From Desulfurococcus mucosus DSM 2162 (GTDB lineage Archaea; Thermoproteota; Thermoprotei_A; Sulfolobales; Desulfurococcaceae): 64,000 bases of DNA. The number at the start of each line of letters is the position of its first letter. The stretch's first letter is position 1. Below, piece after piece: positions 25,244 through 33,177 of this stretch. The stretch spans positions 806,001-870,000 of the forward strand of contig NC_014961.1 in the NCBI RefSeq assembly GCF_000186365.1. Direction: 5' to 3'. The position numbers and the translations under genes are program-made. Below the pieces are notes generated by a model. The model was given only the letters and a program-made list of their open reading frames with translations. It made no database searches and was not told the DNA's origin.

Positions 25244-25333
25244 GCTTATCCAACCCTTACACGTGTCTTCCCCAATAATGCCTCCGACAACTTAATATTT
25301 TTACCGCCCAGGATAGATTATTATTAGTGTAGC

Positions 25334-26101
25334 GTGGAGACCACTCTGAGTCTGAAAGGGGTAGCCTTGCAGACAGTGTCGCTGAAACTGGTTAAACCAG
25401 GCTTGCTCAACGGGGTGAGAACGCGTTTCTACACGTGGAGTGAGGGAGCTCCTCCGAGAGAGCCCGGTGCCCTGCCATACATTGCTGAAACCATTAGCCC
25501 CCGCATAGACTTCACATGGTTCGATAAGCCGCATGAGAAGGTCCCCTCCAAGAGGTTCATTGCGGAGTTCAAGGGGTTCATAAAGATAGATTATCCTGGC
25601 ACCTATAGGTTCTACGTGGTCTCAAGTGATGGTGCAATACTTTCAGTAGATGGCAGGGTACTTGTCGACGCGTGGTTCGACCAGCCCCCGAGGCTCCATA
25701 GCAGCCCGGAGATAGTGCTCGGCAGGGGATACAGGAGGATTAGGCTACTCTACTATAACAGGGATGGAATCGGGGAGGTAACCCTTGGTTGGATAAGGCC
25801 GGACGGCGTTGCCGAGTCCATCCCGAGTGACAGATACTACTTCTCAATAGGGGAACACGCATTCATAACTGGGCTGCCGGACGGATACGTTGTGAGGCTA
25901 CTGCCCCTGAGGGATGAAGCACTTGAGAAGCAATGCGTATCCGTGATGAACATATGTATGGTGAGCATTCCATGGGAGGAGCAACCACTGGAAGCATACT
26001 TAAGCATATATCGGGGAAGCGGGGAGGTCTTCGCGAGATTCACTGAGCCAGTAACGCTCTTCGGCGGCGATGAATACTCAGTGTATTACGCTAAGCACTA
26101 G
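25334..26101 (+). CDS. PA14-domain protein
   Basis: 255 residues starting at GTG. Residues about 25-160 form a PA14 domain: FYTWSEG at the start, FIAEFKGFIKIDYPGTYRFYVVSSDGAILSVDGRVLVD near 75-120 and GYRRIRLLYYNRDGIGEVTLGW near 135-160. PA14 usually binds carbohydrate. No signal peptide or membrane helix is visible, so the protein is probably cytoplasmic. A C-terminal unknown domain of ~90 residues follows. It is upstream of cdvB-cdvC but separated by 130 bases and a TATA element. Confidence 0.8.
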   Translation: METTLSLKGVALQTVSLKLVKPGLLNGVRTRFYTWSEGAPPREPGALPYIAETISPRIDFTWFDKPHEKVPSKRFIAEFKGFIKIDYPGTYRFYVVSSDGAILSVDGRVLVDAWFDQPPRLHSSPEIVLGRGYRRIRLLYYNRDGIGEVTLGWIRPDGVAESIPSDRYYFSIGEHAFITGLPDGYVVRLLPLRDEALEKQCVSVMNICMVSIPWEEQPLEAYLSIYRGSGEVFARFTEPVTLFGGDEYSVYYAKH

Positions 26102-26171
26102 CCCTACAGCCAACATGCCTCACCAGGGATGCATGTAGAGGCATGGTGTTAGCACTGTATTACTATACCCA

Positions 26172-26182
26172 TTGTTTAAAAA
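26172..26182 (+). promoter_or_regulatory. TATA element of cdvB-cdvC
   Basis: TGTTTAAAAAG lies about 55 bases before the cdvB start and gives a predicted transcript start near 26203. It separates cdvB-cdvC from the PA14 gene transcriptionally. Motif and spacing only. Confidence 0.45.
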
Positions 26183-26231
26183 GAGTCCCATATGGGATGT
26201 GATAGCGGAAGCGTGGCACGGGGTTTGAGAC

Positions 26232-27104
26232 ATGTCTGCATCAATCAGTAGCTACAGGGGAAGCATCTTCAGCAGGCTGCTGGGAGCGTTTAAACCCAAG
26301 GATCCTTTAGTAAAGAACATTGAGGAATCCATTGTCCTCATGGAGAGAATGATAAGGAGCATTGAGGCATCCAAGAAAGGCCTCGAAATGACGCTTGAAG
26401 AGCATACGAGGAAAGTGAAGTCCAGTGGAGCCCAGGATAAGGAGATCCAGAGGATAATAGATGAGGAGAGCAGGAACATTTCAGGATACATCGCGCTCTT
26501 CACAAAGGTACTCTACGATCTCACAAGGGTCAAGCTCAGGCTTGAAACAATCACGCAGATCCAGGAGCCCATGAAGGCGTTACCCGAGGTACTAGACGAG
26601 TTGAAGCGGATCGAGCCAGAGGTCGAGAAGATTAACCCGCAACTAGTCAGCTTGATAAGGGCGATCGAGCAGAAAGTAGGGAGCATACAGGTTTCAACCG
26701 ATAGCTCCTCAGCACCCTACCCGCTGGTCTCAAAGCATATTGCACAGGGGGAGGGGAAGCCCCCTGTTAAACGCGTGGAGGAGCATAGTGCACCGGGGAG
26801 TAGGCTCGGTAGCCCCGGCTTAGCCGAGAAGATACCTCCACCCCCGCCCAGCGACCCCGTAGAGTTGAAGACAGCACCCATTGAACCGGGGGTATCGCCT
26901 GTCGCACAGGGAGTTAACGTGGATGCATCCAGCGACATCCCGTTGAATGTGATTGAACAATGGTTGCTTGCAGAGCTAAGGGGTAATGGAGGAATACTCG
27001 ACATACCCCACTTCACAGCCAAGTATAGGGTTGCCCGTGACAAAGTGTATGAGGCGCTGAGGCGCCTAGAGGAGAAAGGGCTCATCAAGTTGAAGCGGTT
27101 TTAA
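26232..27104 (+). CDS. cdvB: ESCRT-III-like cell division protein CdvB
   Basis: 290 residues. Residues about 15-155 form the helical Snf7/ESCRT-III core with charged coiled-coil segments. A flexible linker follows with proline-rich PPPPPSDPVEL near residue 200, which is a plausible MIM2 motif for the Vps4-like partner. A C-terminal winged helix (about 230-290, VIEQWLLAELRGNGGILDIPHF) matches the CdvA-binding domain of crenarchaeal CdvB. It polymerises at the division neck. cdvC follows by 42 bases. CdvA, often next to these genes, is not in the window. Confidence 0.92.
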   Translation: MSASISSYRGSIFSRLLGAFKPKDPLVKNIEESIVLMERMIRSIEASKKGLEMTLEEHTRKVKSSGAQDKEIQRIIDEESRNISGYIALFTKVLYDLTRVKLRLETITQIQEPMKALPEVLDELKRIEPEVEKINPQLVSLIRAIEQKVGSIQVSTDSSSAPYPLVSKHIAQGEGKPPVKRVEEHSAPGSRLGSPGLAEKIPPPPPSDPVELKTAPIEPGVSPVAQGVNVDASSDIPLNVIEQWLLAELRGNGGILDIPHFTAKYRVARDKVYEALRRLEEKGLIKLKRF

Positions 27105-27146
27105 ACGAGGCCCTGTGAACCGCTGGAGGAACGGTGATCGAGAGCC

Positions 27147-28307
27147 ATGAGCATGCAGTACCTGGTTGATAAAGGCATAGAGTACGCGCATAAAGCCGTC
27201 TCAGCTGATAAGGCCGGAGACTACGAGTCCGCTATCAAGTACTATAATGCAGCCATAGACCTGCTCTCAAAATACCTGAAGCTGTACCCCGACTCCCCTC
27301 TCGCAGAGACGTACAGGGATCTAATACAGAAGTACAGGAATCGCGTCAGCATACTGGAGAAATATGTCTCAGGCTCAGTTAAAATCGGGGGACCCCAGGG
27401 AGAGGCAAGCATAGACGACGTCGTCGAAGTCCTAGAACCCGATAAAAGAAGCAACAAGAACACCTTCAAGGACCTAGTGGATCTCGAAGAAGTTAAACAG
27501 GCGTTGAAGCGATCCGTGATATATCCGGTGAAAACGCCGCAACTGTACCCACTAGGGTGGTCTCAAGGCATACTGCTGTTCGGACCGCCTGGCTGCGGGA
27601 AAACGGAGCTGGCAATAGCGTTAGCCAACGAGATAGATGCAGTCCTAATAAATGTGAGCCCAGCAACCATAATGAGTAAATGGCTTGGCGACGCTGAGAA
27701 AAACGTGAAGAAAGTGTTCGACAAGGCAAGGGAATACGCGTCCCAGGACAAGCCCGTGATAATATTCATAGATGAAGTAGACAGCCTACTACAGCCACTT
27801 GGAAACGAGGTCGGCGGAGAGAAGAGGATGAGAAACCAGTTCCTCATAGAGATGGATGGGTTGAAGAGCAAGGAGAACAAGAAGATGCCGTTGTTCGTCG
27901 TCGGCGCAACAAACAAGCCGTGGACACTGGACATAGGCTTCATAAGGAGATTCGAGAAGAGGATATATGTACCGCCACCCAACAAGGAGGTAAGGAAACA
28001 GTTATTCATACACTACATAGGCAAGCTGAAAGACGTCTACTCCATCGACAGCATAGATTACGACAAGCTCGCTGAGCTAACGGAAAACTATAGTCCAGCA
28101 GACATTGCAAGCATCGTGAAGGAGGTTCAAAACAACGTCGCGGAGGAGCTGAACGAGAAGGGCTTGTCGAAGCCCGAGGACATAAAGTCCCTACGGCCTC
28201 TAACCACGGATGACTTCATCAAAGTAATAGAGAAGAGAAAGCCCAGCATTGATCCCTCATGGCTCGAGGCATACAAGGAGTGGCAGGATAAGTACGGTGC
28301 ATCATAA
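27147..28307 (+). CDS. cdvC: Vps4-like AAA ATPase CdvC
   Basis: 386 residues. An N-terminal MIT domain (about residues 5-75, AHKAVSADKAGDYESAIKYYNAAIDLL) binds the MIM2 motif of CdvB. The AAA core follows with Walker A FGPPGCGKTEL (near 145), Walker B IIFIDEVDSL (near 207) and sensor/arginine finger NQFLIEMDGL and RRFEKRIYVPPP. A C-terminal Vps4-type helix region closes it. It remodels ESCRT-III filaments in cytokinesis. Confidence 0.95.
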   Translation: MSMQYLVDKGIEYAHKAVSADKAGDYESAIKYYNAAIDLLSKYLKLYPDSPLAETYRDLIQKYRNRVSILEKYVSGSVKIGGPQGEASIDDVVEVLEPDKRSNKNTFKDLVDLEEVKQALKRSVIYPVKTPQLYPLGWSQGILLFGPPGCGKTELAIALANEIDAVLINVSPATIMSKWLGDAEKNVKKVFDKAREYASQDKPVIIFIDEVDSLLQPLGNEVGGEKRMRNQFLIEMDGLKSKENKKMPLFVVGATNKPWTLDIGFIRRFEKRIYVPPPNKEVRKQLFIHYIGKLKDVYSIDSIDYDKLAELTENYSPADIASIVKEVQNNVAEELNEKGLSKPEDIKSLRPLTTDDFIKVIEKRKPSIDPSWLEAYKEWQDKYGAS

Positions 28308-28315
28308 TCGGCCTC

Positions 28316-28341
28316 GCCCGCCCCGGCCTCCCGGGGCGGGC
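28316..28341 (+). terminator. GC-rich hairpin after cdvC
   Basis: An 11-bp perfect stem (GCCCGCCCCGG / CCGGGGCGGGC) with loop CCTC begins 9 bases after the cdvC stop and is followed by CATACTTTTCAC. Such strong hairpins are unusual at archaeal gene ends; it may stabilise the mRNA 3' end as well as mark it. Confidence 0.55.
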
Positions 28342-28670
28342 CATACTTTTCACAAGACCCGTTCCCCAGCATTAAACGGGCTCCTACAACACTGGATGAC
28401 CCGGGTTAGAGGTGTACGGTAAGGCATAAATCTCCTATTGCTGAAGATATCAATGGTGCGATGAGGAGAGTCATGCCTCGAGACACCGTGAATGATCTCA
28501 GCCCTGGGGTATCCGAGCACCCTTCCTGAGTCAACTAGACGCCATGGTTGAAAACGAATAACATTGTTTCATGTCTAAGTAGTCATGTGCTATGCTAAGT
28601 CACTCAGTTACCAAATCATGGGAAAAAGTTATATAAGGGATTAACATGTTAATTTAGAGCGGTGAACACC
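28342..28670. other. Intergenic region upstream of cren7
   Basis: No gene is seen. The proximal part is of mixed composition; the distal 100 bases are AT-rich and hold the cren7 promoter (TTATATAAG at 28629-28637). Short box C/D-like words occur around 28450-28510 but do not form a convincing guide RNA. Confidence 0.5.
28629..28637 (+). promoter_or_regulatory. TATA element of cren7
   Basis: TTATATAAG preceded by a purine-rich BRE-like GGAAAAAG. The predicted start site is near 28658, leaving a leader of about a dozen bases with GGTGA before the ATG. Confidence 0.7.
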
Positions 28671-28856
28671 ATGCCATGTACAGAGAAAGTAAAGGTGAAA
28701 ACCCCGAGTGGTAGAGAACTCGAGCTAGTACCTGTAAAGGTGTGGCAGCTTAACCCGAGAGGTAGGAAAGGCGTCAAGGTAGGGTTATTCCAGGATCCGG
28801 AGTCCGGGAGATACTTCAGGACGAAGGTTCCAGAAAACTACCCGCTCTGCAGCTAG
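28671..28856 (+). CDS. cren7: Chromatin protein Cren7
   Basis: 61 residues. [32 protein letters not shown] and [12 protein letters not shown] match the conserved crenarchaeal Cren7 SH3-like DNA-binding protein over its full length. It binds and bends double-stranded DNA. I chose ATG 28671 (GGTGA 5 bases upstream); a GTG at 28662 would add three residues. The cysteine at residue 3 is unusual. A T-run (TTTTTT) right after the stop probably ends the transcript. Confidence 0.95.
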   Translation: MPCTEKVKVKTPSGRELELVPVKVWQLNPRGRKGVKVGLFQDPESGRYFRTKVPENYPLCS

Positions 28857-29076
28857 TTTTTTCCTCCACACACCCTGGGAGCCTAGATTCCCTCGTGGAT
28901 GAAGCGCCTTCCTAACGTGCTCCTGCAACCGGTTTCCCGTTGTGTGCTCAACGGGGCTGTCTGGGAGCCTACTGTATGCCCGCAGGGTTCGACATGATGC
29001 TATTTCACACCTGCTTGAAACACTTATTTACCTAGCCCTACCATATATACTGGTAAAGAGTGAAGTGGGATGGAAG

Positions 29077-30288
29077 ATGGCTGACCTAAGCGTTGAGTTA
29101 GCGGGGCTCAAGTTAAAGAACCCATTGATGAATGCCGCGTGCCCTGTCTCAAGAGACTACGAGGCCATGAGGGAACTAGTTGACGCCGGTGTCGGCGCGG
29201 TAGTTGCTAAGACTATAAGCGTGAAGCCCGCCATAGTGCCGCGTCCAAGCATGGCTGCAGTTGATCGAGGCGTTGTCAGGGCAAACCTGTTGAAGACCCT
29301 GAAACCCGGGGATGTAAGGATAACACCGGTTGACAGCGGGAACTACCGGTTTATATACGCTGTACTCAACGCTGAGCTATGGAGCGATATACCGGCTGAA
29401 CACTACCTTGAGAGAGAATATCCGCTTGTGAAGAAATACTGCGGCGAGAAAGGCGTTGCATTCATAGCGAGCATAGGGTACACGCCCGAAGAGCTCTCAC
29501 TACTGGGACCCAAAGTCGAGAAGGCTGGCGTCCAGGCAATAGAGTTCTCCACCCACTACATAGGGCGCGACTACCGTCCCGTTGTAGAAGCGGCTAAAGC
29601 ACTAAGGGAGAGCGTTAGCATACCGATATTCCCGAAGCTGAGCCCGTTCACACCGAACATACCCGAGCTGGTTAAAGAGCTCGAGAAGGTTGGGGTCGAT
29701 GGAATCGTTGCAACGAACACTATAGGTCCAGCACTACACATAGATGTAGAAACCGGGATGCCCATAGTGGGTGGACCATATGGATACGGGTGGATGAGCG
29801 GCCCAGCACTCAAACCCCTTGCACTAGCCGTGGTCTCCCAGGCAGCGTTGAACACCAAGCTACCGGTGATAGGTGTTGGAGGGATTAGCAGGGGCCTCGA
29901 CGTCATAGAGTACTTCATGGCCGGTGCCTCAGCTGTGCAGATATGTACGGCTGCACTAGTAGAAGGCCCAGGGGTCTTCACAAGGATACTGAAAGAGGTG
30001 AATGAATGGCTGGATCGCCATGGATATGCAAGCATACTCGACGTGAAAGGTGCATCGTTGAAGTACCTGAGGCCCGAGCCAAGAAGGGTTTGGGCACAGC
30101 CCCCGGTTGTCGACGAGAAGAAGTGTATTGGATGCGGCTTCTGCGAGCAGGTATGCAACTATGACGCCGTGCATGTCGAGGACGCTGGCGGGAAACGCGT
30201 TGCAAGGATTGATTTAACGAAGTGCTATGGATGCGGGTTGTGTACAAGCGTGTGCCCCACAAGGGCGATTCACTTCGTGGAGAAGTAG
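29077..30288 (+). CDS. PreA/DHODH-like FMN enzyme with C-terminal ferredoxin domain
   Basis: About 403 residues. Residues 1-330 form the FMN TIM barrel of the dihydroorotate/dihydropyrimidine dehydrogenase family (LAGLKLKNPLMNAACP, VDGIVATNTIG, PVIGVGGI). Residues 345-403 hold two [4Fe-4S] motifs, CIGCGFCEQVC and CYGCGLCTSVCP. The layout resembles the PreA subunit. The substrate loop, ELNLSCPN in most relatives, reads IEFSTHYIGRDY, so the substrate is open. I chose ATG 29077, with TATA CCATATATACTGG about 30 bases upstream. It stands alone. Confidence 0.82.
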   Translation: MADLSVELAGLKLKNPLMNAACPVSRDYEAMRELVDAGVGAVVAKTISVKPAIVPRPSMAAVDRGVVRANLLKTLKPGDVRITPVDSGNYRFIYAVLNAELWSDIPAEHYLEREYPLVKKYCGEKGVAFIASIGYTPEELSLLGPKVEKAGVQAIEFSTHYIGRDYRPVVEAAKALRESVSIPIFPKLSPFTPNIPELVKELEKVGVDGIVATNTIGPALHIDVETGMPIVGGPYGYGWMSGPALKPLALAVVSQAALNTKLPVIGVGGISRGLDVIEYFMAGASAVQICTAALVEGPGVFTRILKEVNEWLDRHGYASILDVKGASLKYLRPEPRRVWAQPPVVDEKKCIGCGFCEQVCNYDAVHVEDAGGKRVARIDLTKCYGCGLCTSVCPTRAIHFVEK

Positions 30289-30378
30289 CTTGTTTTCATC
30301 AAATACCTTAATTTTTTCAAATACTCTAGCTTATGATAACTATTTAAATTAGTGATGTACAAGGATCCGTTGAAATCC

Positions 30379-30394
30379 TTTAAATATTTAAATA
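30379..30394 (+). promoter_or_regulatory. TATA element of the pgk operon
   Basis: TTTAAATATTTAAATA is a strong AT-rich box, with a predicted start near 30412. This supports the ATG at 30453 as the pgk start with a ~40-base leader. Confidence 0.6.
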
Positions 30395-30452
30395 AACCAT
30401 TCCATTGACAGTTATAAGCTTAAAACACCATAGCACAGAAGCGGTGCGTGAG

Positions 30453-31691
30453 ATGAGCCACCTCGAGATTCCTCGACTACCCTCCGTAAGGGACGTCAAT
30501 ATTTCAGGCAAGAAGGTATTCATGCGGATAGATGTAAATGTCCCTATAGATCCTGAAACAGGCGACATCCTCGATGATAGACGCATAAAGATACACTCCA
30601 TGTTCATCAAGAAGATGCTCGAGGACTACCAGCCTGCCCTGGTACTGGCTTCACACCAGGGGAGGCCGGGCGACGACGATTTCACAACAATGGAGAAGCA
30701 TGCGGAGCTACTCTCCAAGTATACTGGGAGAGATATACGCTACGTCCCAGACATCATAGGTCCAAGAGCCCTAGAGGAAATCAACAATCTGAAACCCGGT
30801 GAAGCACTACTCCTCGACAACCTCAGGCTGCTTTCAGAGGAGGTGATCGAGGCTCCCCCGGAGAGGCAGGCGCTGACAATCATGGCTAAGCGGCTCTCAG
30901 CAGTCTTCAACATATATGTAAACGACGCCTTCGCAACCGCGCATAGAAGCCAGCCAAGCATTGTGGGACTACCACTACTCATGCCTAGCTGCATGGGCCC
31001 CCTCTTCGAACAAGAGATCGCCGCTGTTAGGAGAGTATTTAACTCGGCTGAATCCCCCAGGATATACGTGCTCGGCGGCTCAAAAGTCAGGGAGCTGCTG
31101 AGAGTTATCGAGAACCTGATGAGGAATAAGCTGGCTGACCGGATACTTACCACAGGCCTCCTGGCACAGTTATTCCTAGCCGCTAAAGGGGTAAACATAG
31201 GAACCGAGAACATGAAGATACTTGAAGAGAAGGGACTTCTACCACTGGTTCCAAGAGCCAGGTATATACTGCTACGCGGTGCACCGATAGAGACACCAGT
31301 TGACCTAAGGGTCGAGGTCAACGGTGATGTCAGGAACACCTACATCGGCGGAATCACTGGTGTAGCCAAGGACATAGGCGAGAACACTATGCAAATATAT
31401 AGCGACCTGATAAGGGACGCCAGGATTATAGTGATGCGTGGCCCAGCCGGAGTAATAGAGGATGAAAGATTCAGGGAGGGCACACTAAGGATACTTGACG
31501 CCGTCTACAGCTCCAACGCGTTCACACTTATAGCGGGAGGGCACCTGGCATCCATGGTTGATGAATCGAAGCTGACAAGCAGAATACATGTATCAACAGG
31601 TGGAAACGCCCTGCTACTCTTCCTCTCAGGCGAGGAGCTCCCAGCACTGAAAGCCCTGGAGTTATCGGCTAAAATGTTCCTGGGATGGTAG
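30453..31691 (+). CDS. pgk: Phosphoglycerate kinase
   Basis: About 412 residues. RIDVNVPIDPETGDILDDRRI (substrate loop), LASHQGRPG, NDAFATAHRSQPS and a C-terminal ISTGGNA-like HVSTGGNALLLFL are the PGK signatures. It interconverts 1,3-bisphosphoglycerate and 3-phosphoglycerate with ATP. The ATG at 30453 gives the normal archaeal length; a TTG at 30405 would add 16 residues. It overlaps the next gene region, forming a pgk-gap-usp operon. Confidence 0.95.
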   Translation: MSHLEIPRLPSVRDVNISGKKVFMRIDVNVPIDPETGDILDDRRIKIHSMFIKKMLEDYQPALVLASHQGRPGDDDFTTMEKHAELLSKYTGRDIRYVPDIIGPRALEEINNLKPGEALLLDNLRLLSEEVIEAPPERQALTIMAKRLSAVFNIYVNDAFATAHRSQPSIVGLPLLMPSCMGPLFEQEIAAVRRVFNSAESPRIYVLGGSKVRELLRVIENLMRNKLADRILTTGLLAQLFLAAKGVNIGTENMKILEEKGLLPLVPRARYILLRGAPIETPVDLRVEVNGDVRNTYIGGITGVAKDIGENTMQIYSDLIRDARIIVMRGPAGVIEDERFREGTLRILDAVYSSNAFTLIAGGHLASMVDESKLTSRIHVSTGGNALLLFLSGEELPALKALELSAKMFLGW

Positions 31692-31693
31692 CT

Positions 31694-32764
31694 ATGCCCG
31701 TGAAGATCGCTGTAAACGGCTATGGAACAATAGGGAAGAGAATAGTTGACGCCGTGCTATCCAACAAGGATTTCAGGCTGGTTGGGATAGCCAAGTACAG
31801 GGTAGACTACTCCGCCTACCTGGCCGCCAGGAAGGGAATACCCATATATGTGCCCAGGGAGAGAGCTAGCGAGTTCCGTGAAGCCGGCTTAGAGCCCCAT
31901 GGATACGTAGACTACCTCTTTGAAGAAGCAGACCTAATATATGACGCATCACCCGGGGGCAAGGGAGCCGGCAACAAGAAGATCTATGAATCCTATGGGA
32001 AACCCGGGGTTTTCCAAGGAGGCGAGGAACCCGGGGTAGCTGAGCTCAGCTATAGTACCCTCTGTAATTTCGAGGAAGCATTAAACAAGAAGTATGTGAG
32101 AGTCGTAAGCTGTAACACCACCGGTATGTTGAGGCTACTGTGCACCCTGCACAGGGAGTATGGTGTGAAGAGAGCGCTTTCAGTAATAATCAGGAGAGCA
32201 GCCGATCCAAAGGAGGATCAAAGGGGACCCGTGAACTCAATACTCCTGGATCCACCTAGCATACCGAGCCACCACGGACTAGATGCTCGAACCGTTGCAC
32301 CATGGTTGGACATAGTGACAGCCGCTGCAGTCGTCCCCACGACACTTATGCATATGCAGTTCATTGAAGTAGAGCTCTCAACCCAGGTGAATAGAGGTGA
32401 TGTAGTGGAACTCCTTGACGGAATCAACAGGTTCCTACTGGTTGAATCCGCTTCGACAGGCATAGATTCCACGAGCAAGGTAATGGAGCTAGCGAGAGAC
32501 AGCGGTAGGCCGCGTGGTGATATTTATGAAAACATCGTGTTCATTGATTCGCTAAGCATTAACGCCTCCAGACTCTACCTCTTCCAAGGCATACACCAGG
32601 AGTCGATAGTTATCCCGGAGAACATTGATGTAGCCTACGCTATGCTGGGCATCGAATCAGACCCATTGAAAGTGATGGAAAGAGTGGACAGCACCCTAGG
32701 TATCGGCGGGTTGAGAAGATTCATTAGCCCCCATGGATATATCCAGATTGGTGGAGCTCCATGA
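31694..32764 (+). CDS. gap: Archaeal (type II) glyceraldehyde-3-phosphate dehydrogenase
   Basis: About 356 residues. The nucleotide-binding VNGYGTIGKRI opens the protein, and the catalytic cysteine lies in VSCNTTGMLR near residue 140. SHHGLDA and PTTLMH follow as in archaeal phosphorylating GAPDH. Together with PGK it acts in gluconeogenesis (and to a limited degree in glycolysis, where many archaea use GAPOR or GAPN). I prefer ATG 31694; ATG 31685 adds three residues and overlaps pgk. Confidence 0.95.
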   Translation: MPVKIAVNGYGTIGKRIVDAVLSNKDFRLVGIAKYRVDYSAYLAARKGIPIYVPRERASEFREAGLEPHGYVDYLFEEADLIYDASPGGKGAGNKKIYESYGKPGVFQGGEEPGVAELSYSTLCNFEEALNKKYVRVVSCNTTGMLRLLCTLHREYGVKRALSVIIRRAADPKEDQRGPVNSILLDPPSIPSHHGLDARTVAPWLDIVTAAAVVPTTLMHMQFIEVELSTQVNRGDVVELLDGINRFLLVESASTGIDSTSKVMELARDSGRPRGDIYENIVFIDSLSINASRLYLFQGIHQESIVIPENIDVAYAMLGIESDPLKVMERVDSTLGIGGLRRFISPHGYIQIGGAP

Positions 32765-33177
32765 GCGAGGCCCCTACATACGAGATAAGCTTCTACTTTA
32801 GAAAAATACTTGTCCCAATAGATGGAAGCGAGAACAGTCTAAAAGCACTTGAATTCGCACTAGACTTAGCCAAGCACTACGGCTCCAAGATAGTTGTTGC
32901 ATATGCTAAGCCCAAGGGGGATTCAAGAGGCGACCCCTTTGAACGTGCAAGAATAAAGATCGCTAGAGAAGGACTCAACGTGCAATACAAGGTCATAGAG
33001 TACGATCCCTCCAACAGTAACACGCCCTCCACTCTAGTGAGGGAGATTATAGAAGGAGGCTATGACGCAGTAGTGCTCGGTGCCCGCGGCCTCAGTCTCA
33101 CAACAGATATACCGATAGGTAGCACAGCCCTCTCACTAGTGATAAATTCACCGGTTTCAGTGTTCATAATCAGGTAG
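32761..33177 (+). CDS. Universal stress protein (UspA family)
   Basis: 138 residues. Usp fold: ILVPIDGSENSLKALEFALDLA at residue 15, the ATP-binding GARGLSLTTDIPIGSTALSLV near the C-terminus (G-2x-G-9x-G-S/T pattern). It probably binds ATP. Its start overlaps the gap stop by 4 bases, so it is coupled to PGK-GAPDH expression. Its 3' end overlaps the convergent glucan phosphorylase-like gene by 8 bases. Confidence 0.92.
   Translation: MSEAPTYEISFYFRKILVPIDGSENSLKALEFALDLAKHYGSKIVVAYAKPKGDSRGDPFERARIKIAREGLNVQYKVIEYDPSNSNTPSTLVREIIEGGYDAVVLGARGLSLTTDIPIGSTALSLVINSPVSVFIIR

Noticed and set aside
25334-26101. The gene before cdvB considered as CdvA
   Set aside because: Its sequence is a PA14 domain with no PRC-barrel or coiled coil; the CdvA pattern is absent.
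28440-28530. Box C/D-like words (GCGATGAGG, TGAATGATC, CTGAG) before cren7
   Set aside because: The boxes are imperfect, guide lengths are irregular and no terminal stem forms.
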